NCBI RefSeq assembly: GCF_000426285.1
Contig: NZ_AUFB01000036.1
Span: forward strand, 1 to 37,866
Direction: 5' to 3'
DNA from: Rhizobium leucaenae USDA 9039
GTDB taxonomy: Bacteria; Pseudomonadota; Alphaproteobacteria; Rhizobiales; Rhizobiaceae
Length of the DNA stretch: 37,866 nucleotides
Shown: one piece after another, positions 18,426 to 26,153 of the stretch
Position numbering within the stretch: position 1 is the stretch's first letter
How the letters are laid out: every line of letters starts with the position of its first letter
Position numbers and translations under genes: made by a program
The notes under the pieces: generated by a model
What the model was told of the DNA's origin: nothing
The model's input: the letters and a program-made list of their open reading frames with translations, nothing else
The model's database searches: none

Positions 18426-19340
18426 TCACCGGTTCTTCAGCATGAAATCGCGTAGACTTTTCGCCAATCGATGCTCGGCTTCCCACGCTAAACTATGACC
18501 GCACTCTTCGAATACCTCCGACTGTTCGACGTTTCTCGCAACATTGAGCATTTGCTCACGGACCATAGGCCCAAAGAATTCAGGTGCCCCTATAGTCATC
18601 ACAGGGAGATCAAGTTTCTCCTTGGAAAGGCGCCGATTGATTTCCGCATTCTTGAGGCCAGCGCGATAAGTCTCAAGGCAGCCGCGGAGACCGCCGGGCG
18701 AGGTGAGTCGAGCCACCCATTCGCTGATCGCCGAGTCGTCAATTGCCGTCGGGTTCCAGGTCTCAGCTTTGATCCAGTATTCCCAGAACTCTCTCTCGCG
18801 CCCGGTTATGAGCATTTCCGCGAGATGAGGGATCCAGAAAAACGGCAGGTGCCAGTTCCAAACACCTTGCTGACGGTACTGTGCAGTGATATTTTGGGGC
18901 GTGAAAAACGAGAGCTCCTCGAGCCCAAGTCCCGACAGCATCATCTCGCAGAACGAAAGCGTCAGAACCCGCTCTCTCTCGGTCGCGGCAAGCGCATACG
19001 CAAATTCCGCACCACGATCCTCACCGTGAACGTGAAATTTGTCAAACCCTAGTTGGGTCATCAGTTCAGCCATGTCGCTGGCATTGGCTAGAGAGTCATA
19101 TCCCTCCTCAGCGGGAGGCTTGTCGGTGTATCCAAATCCCCGAAGATCAGGAGCGACAACGGTAAAATGCTCCGTCAGTAGCGGCATCAGCTTCGCCCAG
19201 TAATATGAAGTCTTCGGAGTTCCATGAAGAAGCAACAGCGGCTCCCCCTGACCGGAAGTCACGTAATGCATTCGAATGCCATTAACGCGAGCTCGACTAT
19301 GCTTAACTGCCTTGCCCGAATGGTCAAATATGTCGACCAT
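18426..19340 (-). CDS. Alpha/beta-fold hydrolase, dehalogenase/epoxide hydrolase type
   Basis: A 304-residue hydrolase with a strong GAGGAGG ribosome site before ATG 19340. The oxyanion motif HGTP is at 39-42. The nucleophile elbow is GEDRG (106-110), so the nucleophile is Asp108 rather than serine, and the catalytic histidine is in ECGHS (about 282). An Asp nucleophile places it with haloalkane/haloacetate dehalogenases and epoxide hydrolases, not esterases. VVAPDLRGFGYTDKP is the usual strand before the cap. The real substrate is unknown. It lies downstream of the sugar operon's dehydrogenase but 363 bases away, so it may have its own promoter. Confidence 0.88.
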   Translation of the reverse strand: MVDIFDHSGKAVKHSRARVNGIRMHYVTSGQGEPLLLLHGTPKTSYYWAKLMPLLTEHFTVVAPDLRGFGYTDKPPAEEGYDSLANASDMAELMTQLGFDKFHVHGEDRGAEFAYALAATERERVLTLSFCEMMLSGLGLEELSFFTPQNITAQYRQQGVWNWHLPFFWIPHLAEMLITGREREFWEYWIKAETWNPTAIDDSAISEWVARLTSPGGLRGCLETYRAGLKNAEINRRLSKEKLDLPVMTIGAPEFFGPMVREQMLNVARNVEQSEVFEECGHSLAWEAEHRLAKSLRDFMLKNR

Positions 19341-19703
19341 TGTTCCTCCTCATGTTCTTTGTTCTGCCAAAATCGGCACTTCCTCCGCTTCAACACCCTC
19401 TACCTGACACCCTGCGGCGCATCGTACATCCGTTGGTTCAGGGGCACTTCGCGGACCAAACAGGAGACCCACCCGGACGTGACAAAGCTACTCTCGTCGC
19501 GCGAGACATAATGTCGAAGTAAACGGAATCGCACCATCGTTCCGAGAGCGAGTTCTACTTACGGACGAGATGCTGGATCAGTCACGTTACCGCGAAAATC
19601 TTCTCAAGCAGATCCTAGCAGGGCGCCTCAACAGAGTGGGAGTACGGCGCGCTTTGTGTCGCATTGAGCGGTCCCCAGGTGACTTCATGGAAGGACGCGT
19701 TGA
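19341..19703. other. Intergenic region between the hydrolase and dehydrogenase genes
   Basis: There is no supported gene in these 363 bases. Short plus-strand frames (19224-19511, 19340-19522, 19570-19755) have poor codon character, and two of them run into the neighbouring genes on the opposite strand. The segment next to 19340 holds the hydrolase ribosome site and presumably its promoter. Confidence 0.5.
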
Positions 19704-20489
19704 CTACGACATGATCAGGCCGCCGTCGACGTTGATCGTCTGGCCCGTAATGTAGGCCGCGTCCGCAGAAGCAAGGAACGAGACCAACGCGGCCACCTCG
19801 GCCGGAGTGCCAGCCCGCCCCATCGGGATCCCCTCAACCCATTCGGCCATGAGCTCGCCGGGACCGTATTCGCCGAGCATCTGACCCCAGACACGATCAT
19901 TGTAGTCCCACATCTCGGTGTGAATGATGCCGGGGCATATGGCGTTTACCGTGATGCCTTCCCGGGCGAGTTCCTTGGCCAGACTTTGCGACAGGCCGAC
20001 GACACCGAACTTCGATGCGGCGTAGTGCGGAGTGTAAATGAATCCTTGGCGAGCCTGTCCAGACGCGGTATTAATCAGGCGCCCCTTCATGCCGCTTGCA
20101 CGGAAGCGTCGGATTGCCTCCTGGCAGCAAAGGAAGACGCCCTTCGTGTTAACATCGAGGTTGAGATCCCATTCACGCTCGGTGAGGTTTTCGACCTTTG
20201 CGATAGTGATCACGCCAGCATTCTGCACCGACACCGAGATCGCTCCAAGCTTGGCTTCGGCTTCGGCGTAGGCTTCCCGGACTGCCTTCGCATCGGTTAC
20301 GTCGAGCGCCAGACCAATGATCTCTGCTCCCGTCTCGTTGGCAAGTGCCGCCGCTGCTTCGAGAGTGTCCTTCTCGATAGCTGCGATAGCAACCTTGGCG
20401 CCTTCTTCGGCAAAGCGCTTTGCGATGCCTCGGCCGATGCCTTTGTTGCCTCCGGTCACGAAGACGGCTTGGCCTGCGAAACGATTCAT
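19704..20489 (-). CDS. Short-chain dehydrogenase/reductase, polyol-dehydrogenase-like
   Basis: A 261-residue classical SDR with GGAGG before ATG 20489. The nucleotide-binding motif TGGNKGIG (12-19) and NAG (90-92) are present. The catalytic tetrad is readable as N114, S143, Y156 and K160 (YAASK). ITVNAICPGIIHTEMW and TGQTINVDGG complete the family pattern. Relatives with this C-terminus oxidise sugar alcohols or diols with NAD(P)+. As last gene of the transketolase-kinase-regulator cluster, the simplest role is oxidation of an imported polyol to a ketose for the neighbouring kinase. That substrate assignment is inference. The regulator gene ends 40 bases upstream, so the two are probably cotranscribed. 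Confidence 0.88.
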   Translation of the reverse strand: MNRFAGQAVFVTGGNKGIGRGIAKRFAEEGAKVAIAAIEKDTLEAAAALANETGAEIIGLALDVTDAKAVREAYAEAEAKLGAISVSVQNAGVITIAKVENLTEREWDLNLDVNTKGVFLCCQEAIRRFRASGMKGRLINTASGQARQGFIYTPHYAASKFGVVGLSQSLAKELAREGITVNAICPGIIHTEMWDYNDRVWGQMLGEYGPGELMAEWVEGIPMGRAGTPAEVAALVSFLASADAAYITGQTINVDGGLIMS

Positions 20490-20529
20490 GGTCTTTCCTC
20501 CATAATGCGCAGCAGGCCGCCGATTAAAA

Positions 20530-21480
20530 TCAAGCCGTGAGCCGTGCTGCTGTGAATTTGTCGGTTACGAGAAGATCGATGATACCAAGCTTCAAGGCGC
20601 CAGCGATTGCTTGTGTTTTCGATTCCCCGCCGGCAAGCGCCATTACTCGATCGGTCCTGCGGAGTTCCTCCAGCGTTATCCCGATTACGCGCTCGTTCAG
20701 CGGTGTCTCGACAGGCTTTCCATCCTTGTCGTAGAAGCGGTAGGAGATTTCGCCCACTGCGCCAGCGTCCTGCAACATGGCCATTTCCTGGCGAGAGAAG
20801 GTGTTGCCGGACCGGGCGAGGAGTTCGGACGGCTCTACGGCGCCGACGCCAACTATCGCGAGGGTGAGCCGACCAAAAAGGTCCATCGTCTCCCGCACCA
20901 CCGGGTCTGCGAGCATAACCAACTTTGCTTCTCGCGAAGATGTGATCCCTTGCACCAGAAGTAGACGCGGCTCGCCTCCAGTGAGCCTCGCGAGCCGTGC
21001 CGTCAGCTGAGTGGCGTGCGTTTGGACGGAAGCGTCGCCCATGCCGCCGAGGATCTGCGCTACGTATTTTGCCTTGCCGTTCTTGAGCGGATGTATGTTG
21101 TCCACCATTCGCAGAATGGTCTGGCTCCAGCTGGACACACCGACAATCTCGTCCTGCTGGAACGTGATTTCCAGAAAGTGCGCTGCGGCCTCGCCGATAC
21201 GGGCCATGATTGCCCCATCGCGATCTTCCGAGCAGTCGACAACAATCGCTTCCGTCAAGCCGTATCGTTCGCGGAGCGCTGTCTCGAGTTCCGCGAAGGT
21301 ACCTGCGGGAGGAATGACTGTCGTCCTGACAATATCCTCCCGTTCCGCCCGCTTCAGCATGCGTGATACCGTAGCTTGCGACATCCGCATTGTGTCCGCG
21401 ATCTCTGACTGACGCTTCCCCTCGACGTGGTACATCTGCGCTATGCGCGCGATCAGTCGCAGTTCGTTTACGCGGCCCAT
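20530..21480 (-). CDS. SorC/DeoR-type sugar-sensing transcriptional regulator
   Basis: A 316-residue regulator if started at ATG 21480 (MGRVNELRL), which has GGAG seven bases upstream; an earlier ATG at 21510 would overlap the kinase stop and has no ribosome site. The N-terminal helix-turn-helix reads YHVEGKRQSEIADTMRMSQA followed by TVSRMLKRAE. The remainder is the ~260-residue SorC sugar-phosphate-binding domain (for example DPVVRETMDLFGRLTLAIVG and ALAGGESKTQAI). SorC proteins such as EryD and DeoR of Bacillus release DNA when bound to a phosphorylated sugar. The palindrome TGAATTTTTATTCA (21496-21509) sits just before its start, and similar ones lie in the divergent promoter region (24838-24941). 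It is therefore the likely regulator of both arms, including itself. Confidence 0.9.
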   Translation of the reverse strand: MGRVNELRLIARIAQMYHVEGKRQSEIADTMRMSQATVSRMLKRAEREDIVRTTVIPPAGTFAELETALRERYGLTEAIVVDCSEDRDGAIMARIGEAAAHFLEITFQQDEIVGVSSWSQTILRMVDNIHPLKNGKAKYVAQILGGMGDASVQTHATQLTARLARLTGGEPRLLLVQGITSSREAKLVMLADPVVRETMDLFGRLTLAIVGVGAVEPSELLARSGNTFSRQEMAMLQDAGAVGEISYRFYDKDGKPVETPLNERVIGITLEELRRTDRVMALAGGESKTQAIAGALKLGIIDLLVTDKFTAARLTA

Positions 21481-21495
21481 ATAGATCTCCAAGCA

Positions 21496-21509
21496 TGAAT
21501 TTTTATTCA
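21496..21509. promoter_or_regulatory. Putative SorC operator before the regulator gene
   Basis: TGAATTTTTATTCA, with matching half-sites TGAAT/ATTCA. It overlaps the kinase stop codon (21503-21505) and lies 16 bases upstream of the regulator start. It matches the 24838-24851 palindrome in half-site sequence and spacing, which suggests autoregulation inside the operon. Confidence 0.5.
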
Positions 21510-22972
21510 CTCATAATTGAAGAAGGCCGAACGGTCGAGCGGTAGATCGCTTCCTGCCAGACCGTCAAGCGGGCAACCGCGTCTGACTGATTTGGCGACA
21601 GGATGGTAACGGATCGCGGAAGGGCAGCTATCGCAGGGAGATCAGGCCAGACGCCGAGCGAGATCCCAGCGAGGTATGCTGCGCCCAGCGCCGAAGCCTC
21701 CGGAGCGTCGCATTGTATGATTTCGTGGTTCAGCGTGTTCGAAACACATTGCATGAGGAAGGTGCTCTTGCTCGCACCGCCGTCCGCGTAAAGCCGACCC
21801 AAAGGCGTTGGTGACTGCGAGGATATGGCTTTGAAGACGTCATGAACCTGAAACGCTATAGAGTCCGTTGCTGCGCGTGCCATCTGCGCTCGACTTGTGT
21901 TGAAGGTGATTCCAGTGAACGTCGCGCGGGCATCGGACTGCCAGTACGGAGCTCCCAGGCCAACGAAAGCAGGAACGAAACCGGGACCGCCGGGTTCTGC
22001 AGTCGCAGCGAGTTCGATCAGCGACTGTACATCTGCCACGCCTAGCATGTCGGCCATCCACGGCAGGGCGGCGGCAGACACCAGTATGTTGCCTTCAAAG
22101 GCATAGGTTGCCTGACCGCCGATCGACCAAGCGATCGTGGTGGTAATACCCTGCTGAGGCGCGATGAAGCGGGGCAGGGTCGTCATGACCGAGGACCCTG
22201 TACCAAAAGTCACCTTGCCGTCGCCGGGGTTGAATGCGCCGTGACCAAAGAGCGCGGCGTGGCTGTCGCCTATCGCGGACGCGATCGGGATGCCATTCCT
22301 GAGGCCCGGTACGTTTTTCGTCACCCCAAACAGTGACGAACTATCTTGGACTTCAGGCAGTGCTGATTTCGCTATGCCGAACAGGTCGCATAGTTCGTCA
22401 CTCCATACCTGACGTTTGAGATCGTAGAGCTGGCTTCGAGCGGCATTGGCGGAATCGCAGGCGTGGACCGCACCTCCGGTGAAGCAGTGAATGAGCCACG
22501 CGTCGATCGTTCCGAGGCGGACGTCGCGGCCAGCGGGTGCTCGGTCGAGCAGCCACTTCTTCTTCGGGCCGGGAAACATGGGATCGATTGGCAATCCGGT
22601 GAGGGCCTGAACACGCTCTGCGTATCCCAGTGAGACTAGGTCGCCACACGCGGATGCGGTGCGGCGGCATTGCCAGCTCACGACAGGTCCCAACGCTTCA
22701 CCAGTCACCGCATCCCACATGGTGACGGATTCACGCTGGTTGGAGATGCCGACGCCAATAATGTCTACTTCTGGACCCGACTGAAGACAGGCGGAAATCG
22801 CTTCGAGCACTGAATCCCAAAGACGGGAAGGGCACTGCTCAACCCATCCCGGCTGTGGGTGCTCGATCCCTACCGGAGAGGCGCCACGCGATAGGATCTG
22901 TCCATCGGTCGACACCAGTACAGCTTTCGAATTCGTCGTGCCCTGATCGATGGCGAGGATGGCAGTATTCAT
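21503..22972 (-). CDS. FGGY-family carbohydrate kinase, glycerol-kinase-like
   Basis: A 489-residue sugar kinase, ATG 22972 with GGAG upstream. It has DQGTTNSKAV at the N-terminus, QPGWVEQ, ISNQRESVTMWD, GTIDAWLIHCFTGG, GDSHAALFGHGAF, FGTGSS, and the second signature ADGGASKSTFLMQC with ALGAAYLAG. These are all positions conserved in glycerol kinases and their FGGY relatives, which transfer the ATP gamma-phosphate to a terminal sugar hydroxyl. Cluster context (polyol dehydrogenase, transketolase, triosephosphate isomerase) suggests a ketose substrate such as apulose or a similar short ketose rather than glycerol. Specificity cannot be read from the motifs. The gene lies between the transketolase and regulator genes, with a GC-rich hairpin in front of it. 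Confidence 0.9.
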   Translation of the reverse strand: MNTAILAIDQGTTNSKAVLVSTDGQILSRGASPVGIEHPQPGWVEQCPSRLWDSVLEAISACLQSGPEVDIIGVGISNQRESVTMWDAVTGEALGPVVSWQCRRTASACGDLVSLGYAERVQALTGLPIDPMFPGPKKKWLLDRAPAGRDVRLGTIDAWLIHCFTGGAVHACDSANAARSQLYDLKRQVWSDELCDLFGIAKSALPEVQDSSSLFGVTKNVPGLRNGIPIASAIGDSHAALFGHGAFNPGDGKVTFGTGSSVMTTLPRFIAPQQGITTTIAWSIGGQATYAFEGNILVSAAALPWMADMLGVADVQSLIELAATAEPGGPGFVPAFVGLGAPYWQSDARATFTGITFNTSRAQMARAATDSIAFQVHDVFKAISSQSPTPLGRLYADGGASKSTFLMQCVSNTLNHEIIQCDAPEASALGAAYLAGISLGVWPDLPAIAALPRSVTILSPNQSDAVARLTVWQEAIYRSTVRPSSIMSE

Positions 22973-22996
22973 GACGGCTCCGGTATGCAGAAATAG

Positions 22997-23028
22997 GGGC
23001 GCGGCGAATGGGAGGTGTTGCCGCGCCC
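22997..23028 (-). terminator. GC-rich hairpin inside the operon
   Basis: GGGCGCGGC (22997-23005) and GCCGCGCCC (23020-23028) form a perfect 9-bp stem with a 14-base loop, located between the transketolase stop and the kinase start. On the minus strand it is followed by CTATTTCTG, too weak a U-run for a full terminator. It may stabilise the upstream transcript or lower kinase expression relative to transketolase. Confidence 0.4.
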
Positions 23029-23052
23029 GGCACGAAATCTGTTCGCGCAGGC

Positions 23053-24015
23053 TTATGCGCGGGAGGTTTTTCGTGCAATCAAGGCTATCGCGGCTTCCGC
23101 TATGGCATTGGGAGACATGCCGAACTCATCCAGCAGGAATTCCGCGGAGCCTGTTGGCGCAAAGATTCCGGGAACACCAAGCATCTTCATCGGCACAGGT
23201 GACTCTGCGACCACGATTTCGGCGATCGCCGATCCGAGTCCTCCGAAAGTCGAATGTTCTTCCGCGGTCAGGATGGCGCCAGTATCGCGAGATGCGGCGA
23301 CAACCGCATCCACGTCGATCGGCCGGACCGTTGCCATGTTGAGGACGCGCGCTTCAGTACCCTGTTCGGCAAGAATGGCGGCCGCCTTCATCATACGATG
23401 TGTCAGAGTACCGTTAGCAACGAGCGTAACCGCGTCCCCGTCGCGCAGAAGGTTGGCCTTGCCGAGCGCAAATTTGTGGTCAGCCGGAAGAAGGTCCGGA
23501 ACGCCGACACGCGAAAGACGCAGGAACACGGGGCCTTCGTAGCTGGCGGCCCACTCGACCGCTGCAGCTGTCTCGATCGAATCGCATGGCGCGACGACGG
23601 GAAGATTCGGCAGTACTCGTGTCCAAGCGAAATCTTCGACCGAGTGATGGGTCGGACCCAGTTCGCCGTAAGCCATACCGGAGGAAATTCCGACGATTTT
23701 GACGTTGGCGTTCGAGTACGCGATGTCGGCTTTGATTTGCTCGAGGGATCTCCCCGTAAGAAAGCATGCGGCGCCACAAACGAACGGCAGGAGGCCGCCA
23801 TTGGCAAGACCAGCGCCAACTCCGACCATGTTCTGTTCAGCGATGCCGACGTTAACGAGACGCTCCGGCCACTTCGATTTGAAGCCGCCAAGCTTGGACG
23901 AGCCGACGGAGTCGTTACAGACGGCGACTATCTTAGGGTTCTCGGCTCCCAGACGCTCCAGAACGCCGACAAATGCGTCGCGGCAGTCATGGAGCTTCGG
24001 TGTCACGGCGTTCAT
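23053..24015 (-). CDS. Transketolase, C-terminal subunit (split enzyme)
   Basis: A 320-residue protein with the pyrimidine-binding and C-terminal domains of transketolase. NVGIAEQNMVGVGAGL holds the catalytic glutamate (Glu60) that activates thiamine diphosphate; GPTHHSVED and the C-terminal VRPIDVDAV, EEHSTFGGLG blocks are also typical. ATG 24015 shares its A with the stop of the N-terminal subunit (TGATG), with GGAGG nine bases upstream, so the two halves are made together. Two-gene transketolases are widespread. The rhizobial sugar-cluster versions include the apulose-4-phosphate transketolase pair (AptA/AptB), which yields dihydroxyacetone phosphate and xylulose 5-phosphate. That identity is a hypothesis here. 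Confidence 0.9.
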   Translation of the reverse strand: MNAVTPKLHDCRDAFVGVLERLGAENPKIVAVCNDSVGSSKLGGFKSKWPERLVNVGIAEQNMVGVGAGLANGGLLPFVCGAACFLTGRSLEQIKADIAYSNANVKIVGISSGMAYGELGPTHHSVEDFAWTRVLPNLPVVAPCDSIETAAAVEWAASYEGPVFLRLSRVGVPDLLPADHKFALGKANLLRDGDAVTLVANGTLTHRMMKAAAILAEQGTEARVLNMATVRPIDVDAVVAASRDTGAILTAEEHSTFGGLGSAIAEIVVAESPVPMKMLGVPGIFAPTGSAEFLLDEFGMSPNAIAEAAIALIARKTSRA

Positions 24016-24824
24016 CAAATGGCCTCCGAAAGGTCGGCTACTGCGATCTTATATTGCTCGGCATTAGGTACTCTGTGATGCCAGTCAACGGTGTCCTGCA
24101 TGAAGGAGATGCCCTGACCCTTGTTGGTGTGGGCGACGATGCAATGAGGGCTGTTTCCACGCTTCTCAAGTGCAGGCACGATTTCGTCCATAGCGTTGCC
24201 GTTGATCTCGGTCACATCCCACCCGAAGGCCTCCAGCTTGGAGGGGAAGGGCGCGAGATTATTGGTATCGCTCAACGAAGCTCCCTGCTGGAACCGATTG
24301 TGATCGATGATGAGCGTGAGATTGTCGAGGCCGAACTGGGCAGCTGATGCAATTGCCTCCCAGTTGGAACCTTCCTGCATCTCGCCGTCTCCGGTCATGA
24401 CGTAGGTATGAAACTTCGCTCCGGTCAGTTTTGCCGCTTTTGCCATTCCAACCGCAACCGGAAGACCATGGCCGAGGGGGCCAGTGTTTGTCTCCACTCC
24501 GGGAACCTTATTGCAGTTCGGATGTCCATTGAGGCGTGAGTGCGGCTTCAGGAACGTTGAAATCTCGTCCTCGGGAATGAACCCACGTTTCGCCAGTGTC
24601 ACGTATAGTGCCAAGGCCACATGGCCCTTCGAGAGCACGAACCTATCGCGATCGGGGCGCTTCGGCTCCTGCGGGAAAACCCGCAGCACCCGGAAGTAAA
24701 GCGCTGTCAGGATGTCGATAGCGGACATTTCGCCACCGATATGCCCTGCTCCGGCTTCGAATACCGCTTTCAAATCGCGGAGGCGTATCTCACCAGCGAT
24801 GCGGTCGAGATCGTTCGGCTGCAT
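24015..24824 (-). CDS. Transketolase, N-terminal subunit (split enzyme)
   Basis: A 269-residue protein with the thiamine diphosphate-binding half of transketolase: GHIGG (27-31), SKGHVA (65-70), TGPLGHGLPVAVG, and the GDGEMQEG...DHN diphosphate/metal motif (145-176). It starts at ATG 24824 with GAGG upstream and is the first gene of the minus-strand arm. The operator-like palindrome at 24838-24851 lies 14 bases upstream of its start, in a position to block translation or transcription start. With the downstream subunit it would form the complete two-carbon transferase. Confidence 0.92.
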   Translation of the reverse strand: MQPNDLDRIAGEIRLRDLKAVFEAGAGHIGGEMSAIDILTALYFRVLRVFPQEPKRPDRDRFVLSKGHVALALYVTLAKRGFIPEDEISTFLKPHSRLNGHPNCNKVPGVETNTGPLGHGLPVAVGMAKAAKLTGAKFHTYVMTGDGEMQEGSNWEAIASAAQFGLDNLTLIIDHNRFQQGASLSDTNNLAPFPSKLEAFGWDVTEINGNAMDEIVPALEKRGNSPHCIVAHTNKGQGISFMQDTVDWHHRVPNAEQYKIAVADLSEAI

Positions 24825-24837
24825 GTAAACCTCACAG

Positions 24838-24851
24838 TGAATAAATATTCA
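24838..24851. promoter_or_regulatory. Putative SorC operator, transketolase side
   Basis: TGAATAAATATTCA: 6-base half-sites (TGAATA/TATTCA) around AA, nearly the same sequence as the 21496-21509 site. It lies in the divergent promoter region, nearest the transketolase gene. Repression of the catabolic arm is the simplest reading. Confidence 0.55.
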
Positions 24852-24927
24852 ATACGTAAAATAATTACACGATGTGAGAATATGTCAAGCGGTTTCCAGT
24901 CCGATTTCATGTTGGGTCGCTGCTAAG

Positions 24928-24941
24928 CGAATAATTATTCC
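24928..24941. promoter_or_regulatory. Putative SorC operator, transporter side
   Basis: CGAATAATTATTCC, with a 12-base perfect core GAATAATTATTC. It lies 90 bases from the 24838 site, centre to centre, and 66 bases before the binding-protein start. A further short palindrome TTGAATATTCCA follows at 24949-24960 but lacks the same spacing. Paired sites about 90 bases apart would allow looping by a tetrameric SorC protein. Confidence 0.5.
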
Positions 24942-25006
24942 TATTGCGTTGAATATTCCACGTGACTTAGATCGTCCCACTGCAAAGAGCAGGTGGAGGA
25001 GTTCAA

Positions 25007-26119
25007 ATGAAAAAAATCGGTAATTCTCATTTCGCGTCTTTCATTGGCGCTGGTGCGTTTTCGCGTCGTAAGATCTTGACTATGGCGGGCTCTGCTGCCC
25101 TGGCCATTACGATGCATTCCGCGGTAATGGCGGGCGGTCTGGACAAAAACGACATCCAGCTTGTCACCGTCATCCAGACGAATACTAATCCTTATATGCT
25201 CCAGTGGGCCGCGGGCTCGCAAGCGTTCGCTGACTCGGTCGGCCTTCCGCTAAAGACGATCGTGTCGAACGGCGATTCCCAGCAGCAGTTGGCGCAGATC
25301 CAAGCGACGATCGCCGCGGGCAAGAAGGTCGTCGTGACCATCAACCCGATCAATAGTGCGGACGTCCCGGCAATCGTCAAGGCGGTCACGCGTTCTGGCG
25401 GCTTCATAACGACCCAGTGGAATAAGCCGGAAGGCTATAATCCATGGGATGTTTCGCCGAACTACGTCGCCCATCTCACGTATGACGGCTACTCGGCTGG
25501 CAAGTGGACTGGCAAGGCACTCTTCACGGCAATGGGCGGCAAGGGTGGCATCATCGCCTTCAAGGGCGTCCTTGACAGCCCGCCCTCCAAGCAGCGTTAC
25601 GACGGCATGAATGAGGCTCTGAAGGATTTCACGGGCGTCAAGATCCTCGACACGCAGGCGGCTGGCTGGGATCGCCAGAAGGCCTATGACATCACCAAAA
25701 CCTTGCTGACCAAGTACGGTGACGAGATCAAGGGTGTATGGGCCGCCAGCGACTCCATGACTCTCGGCGCCTACGCTGCTTTCCAGGACGCAGGCCGACT
25801 CGGGGATGTGAAGTTCTCGGGCAATGACAACACTGAGGAAGCTCTAAAGCTGATCGACAGCGGCCCGAACTTTGTCGATACATATTCCTCCGACGGCTAC
25901 TACAACGGCGCTCTGGGCCTTGCGATGGCCTACGAGGCTGCGATCGGCAAGCTGGACGTGTCGAAGCTGACCAATGATCAACGCGCGGGCAACTACTCGC
26001 AGTTCGGCGTCGACAAGACGAATGTCAAGCAGCAGCTCAAGGCGCCGACTGGAGAGGAGATCATGGCAGAGATCAACAAGGGCCTATTCGCCCGCTTCGT
26101 TGGACCTGAGCTGAAGTAA
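25007..26119 (+). CDS. Sugar ABC transporter periplasmic binding protein
   Basis: A 370-residue member of the ribose/galactose-type (Peripla_BP_4) binding proteins, with GGTGGAGGAG before ATG 25007. The N-terminal ~42 residues form an export signal with SRRKIL before the hydrophobic stretch TMAGSAALAITMHSAVMAGG, resembling a twin-arginine signal (SRRxxL), which is uncommon for this family. The mature part has GDSQQQLAQIQATIAAGKKV, NKPEGYNPWD, GVLDSPPSKQRYDGMNEAL, GVWAASDSMTLGAYAAFQDA and FSGNDNTEEAL, the hinge and ligand-pocket blocks of sugar binders. It leads the transporter operon, divergent from the transketolase genes. The ligand is probably the sugar or polyol of this locus. Confidence 0.93.
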   Translation: MKKIGNSHFASFIGAGAFSRRKILTMAGSAALAITMHSAVMAGGLDKNDIQLVTVIQTNTNPYMLQWAAGSQAFADSVGLPLKTIVSNGDSQQQLAQIQATIAAGKKVVVTINPINSADVPAIVKAVTRSGGFITTQWNKPEGYNPWDVSPNYVAHLTYDGYSAGKWTGKALFTAMGGKGGIIAFKGVLDSPPSKQRYDGMNEALKDFTGVKILDTQAAGWDRQKAYDITKTLLTKYGDEIKGVWAASDSMTLGAYAAFQDAGRLGDVKFSGNDNTEEALKLIDSGPNFVDTYSSDGYYNGALGLAMAYEAAIGKLDVSKLTNDQRAGNYSQFGVDKTNVKQQLKAPTGEEIMAEINKGLFARFVGPELK

Positions 26120-26153
26120 TCCTCAACGCGGATTGAAGAAAGGCGAGAGAGTC

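Noticed and set aside
21503..24824. Erythritol (eryABCD) locus
   Set aside because: The SorC regulator, FGGY kinase and extra triosephosphate isomerase fit, but no EryB-type dehydrogenase or EryC is present, and erythritol loci lack a transketolase.
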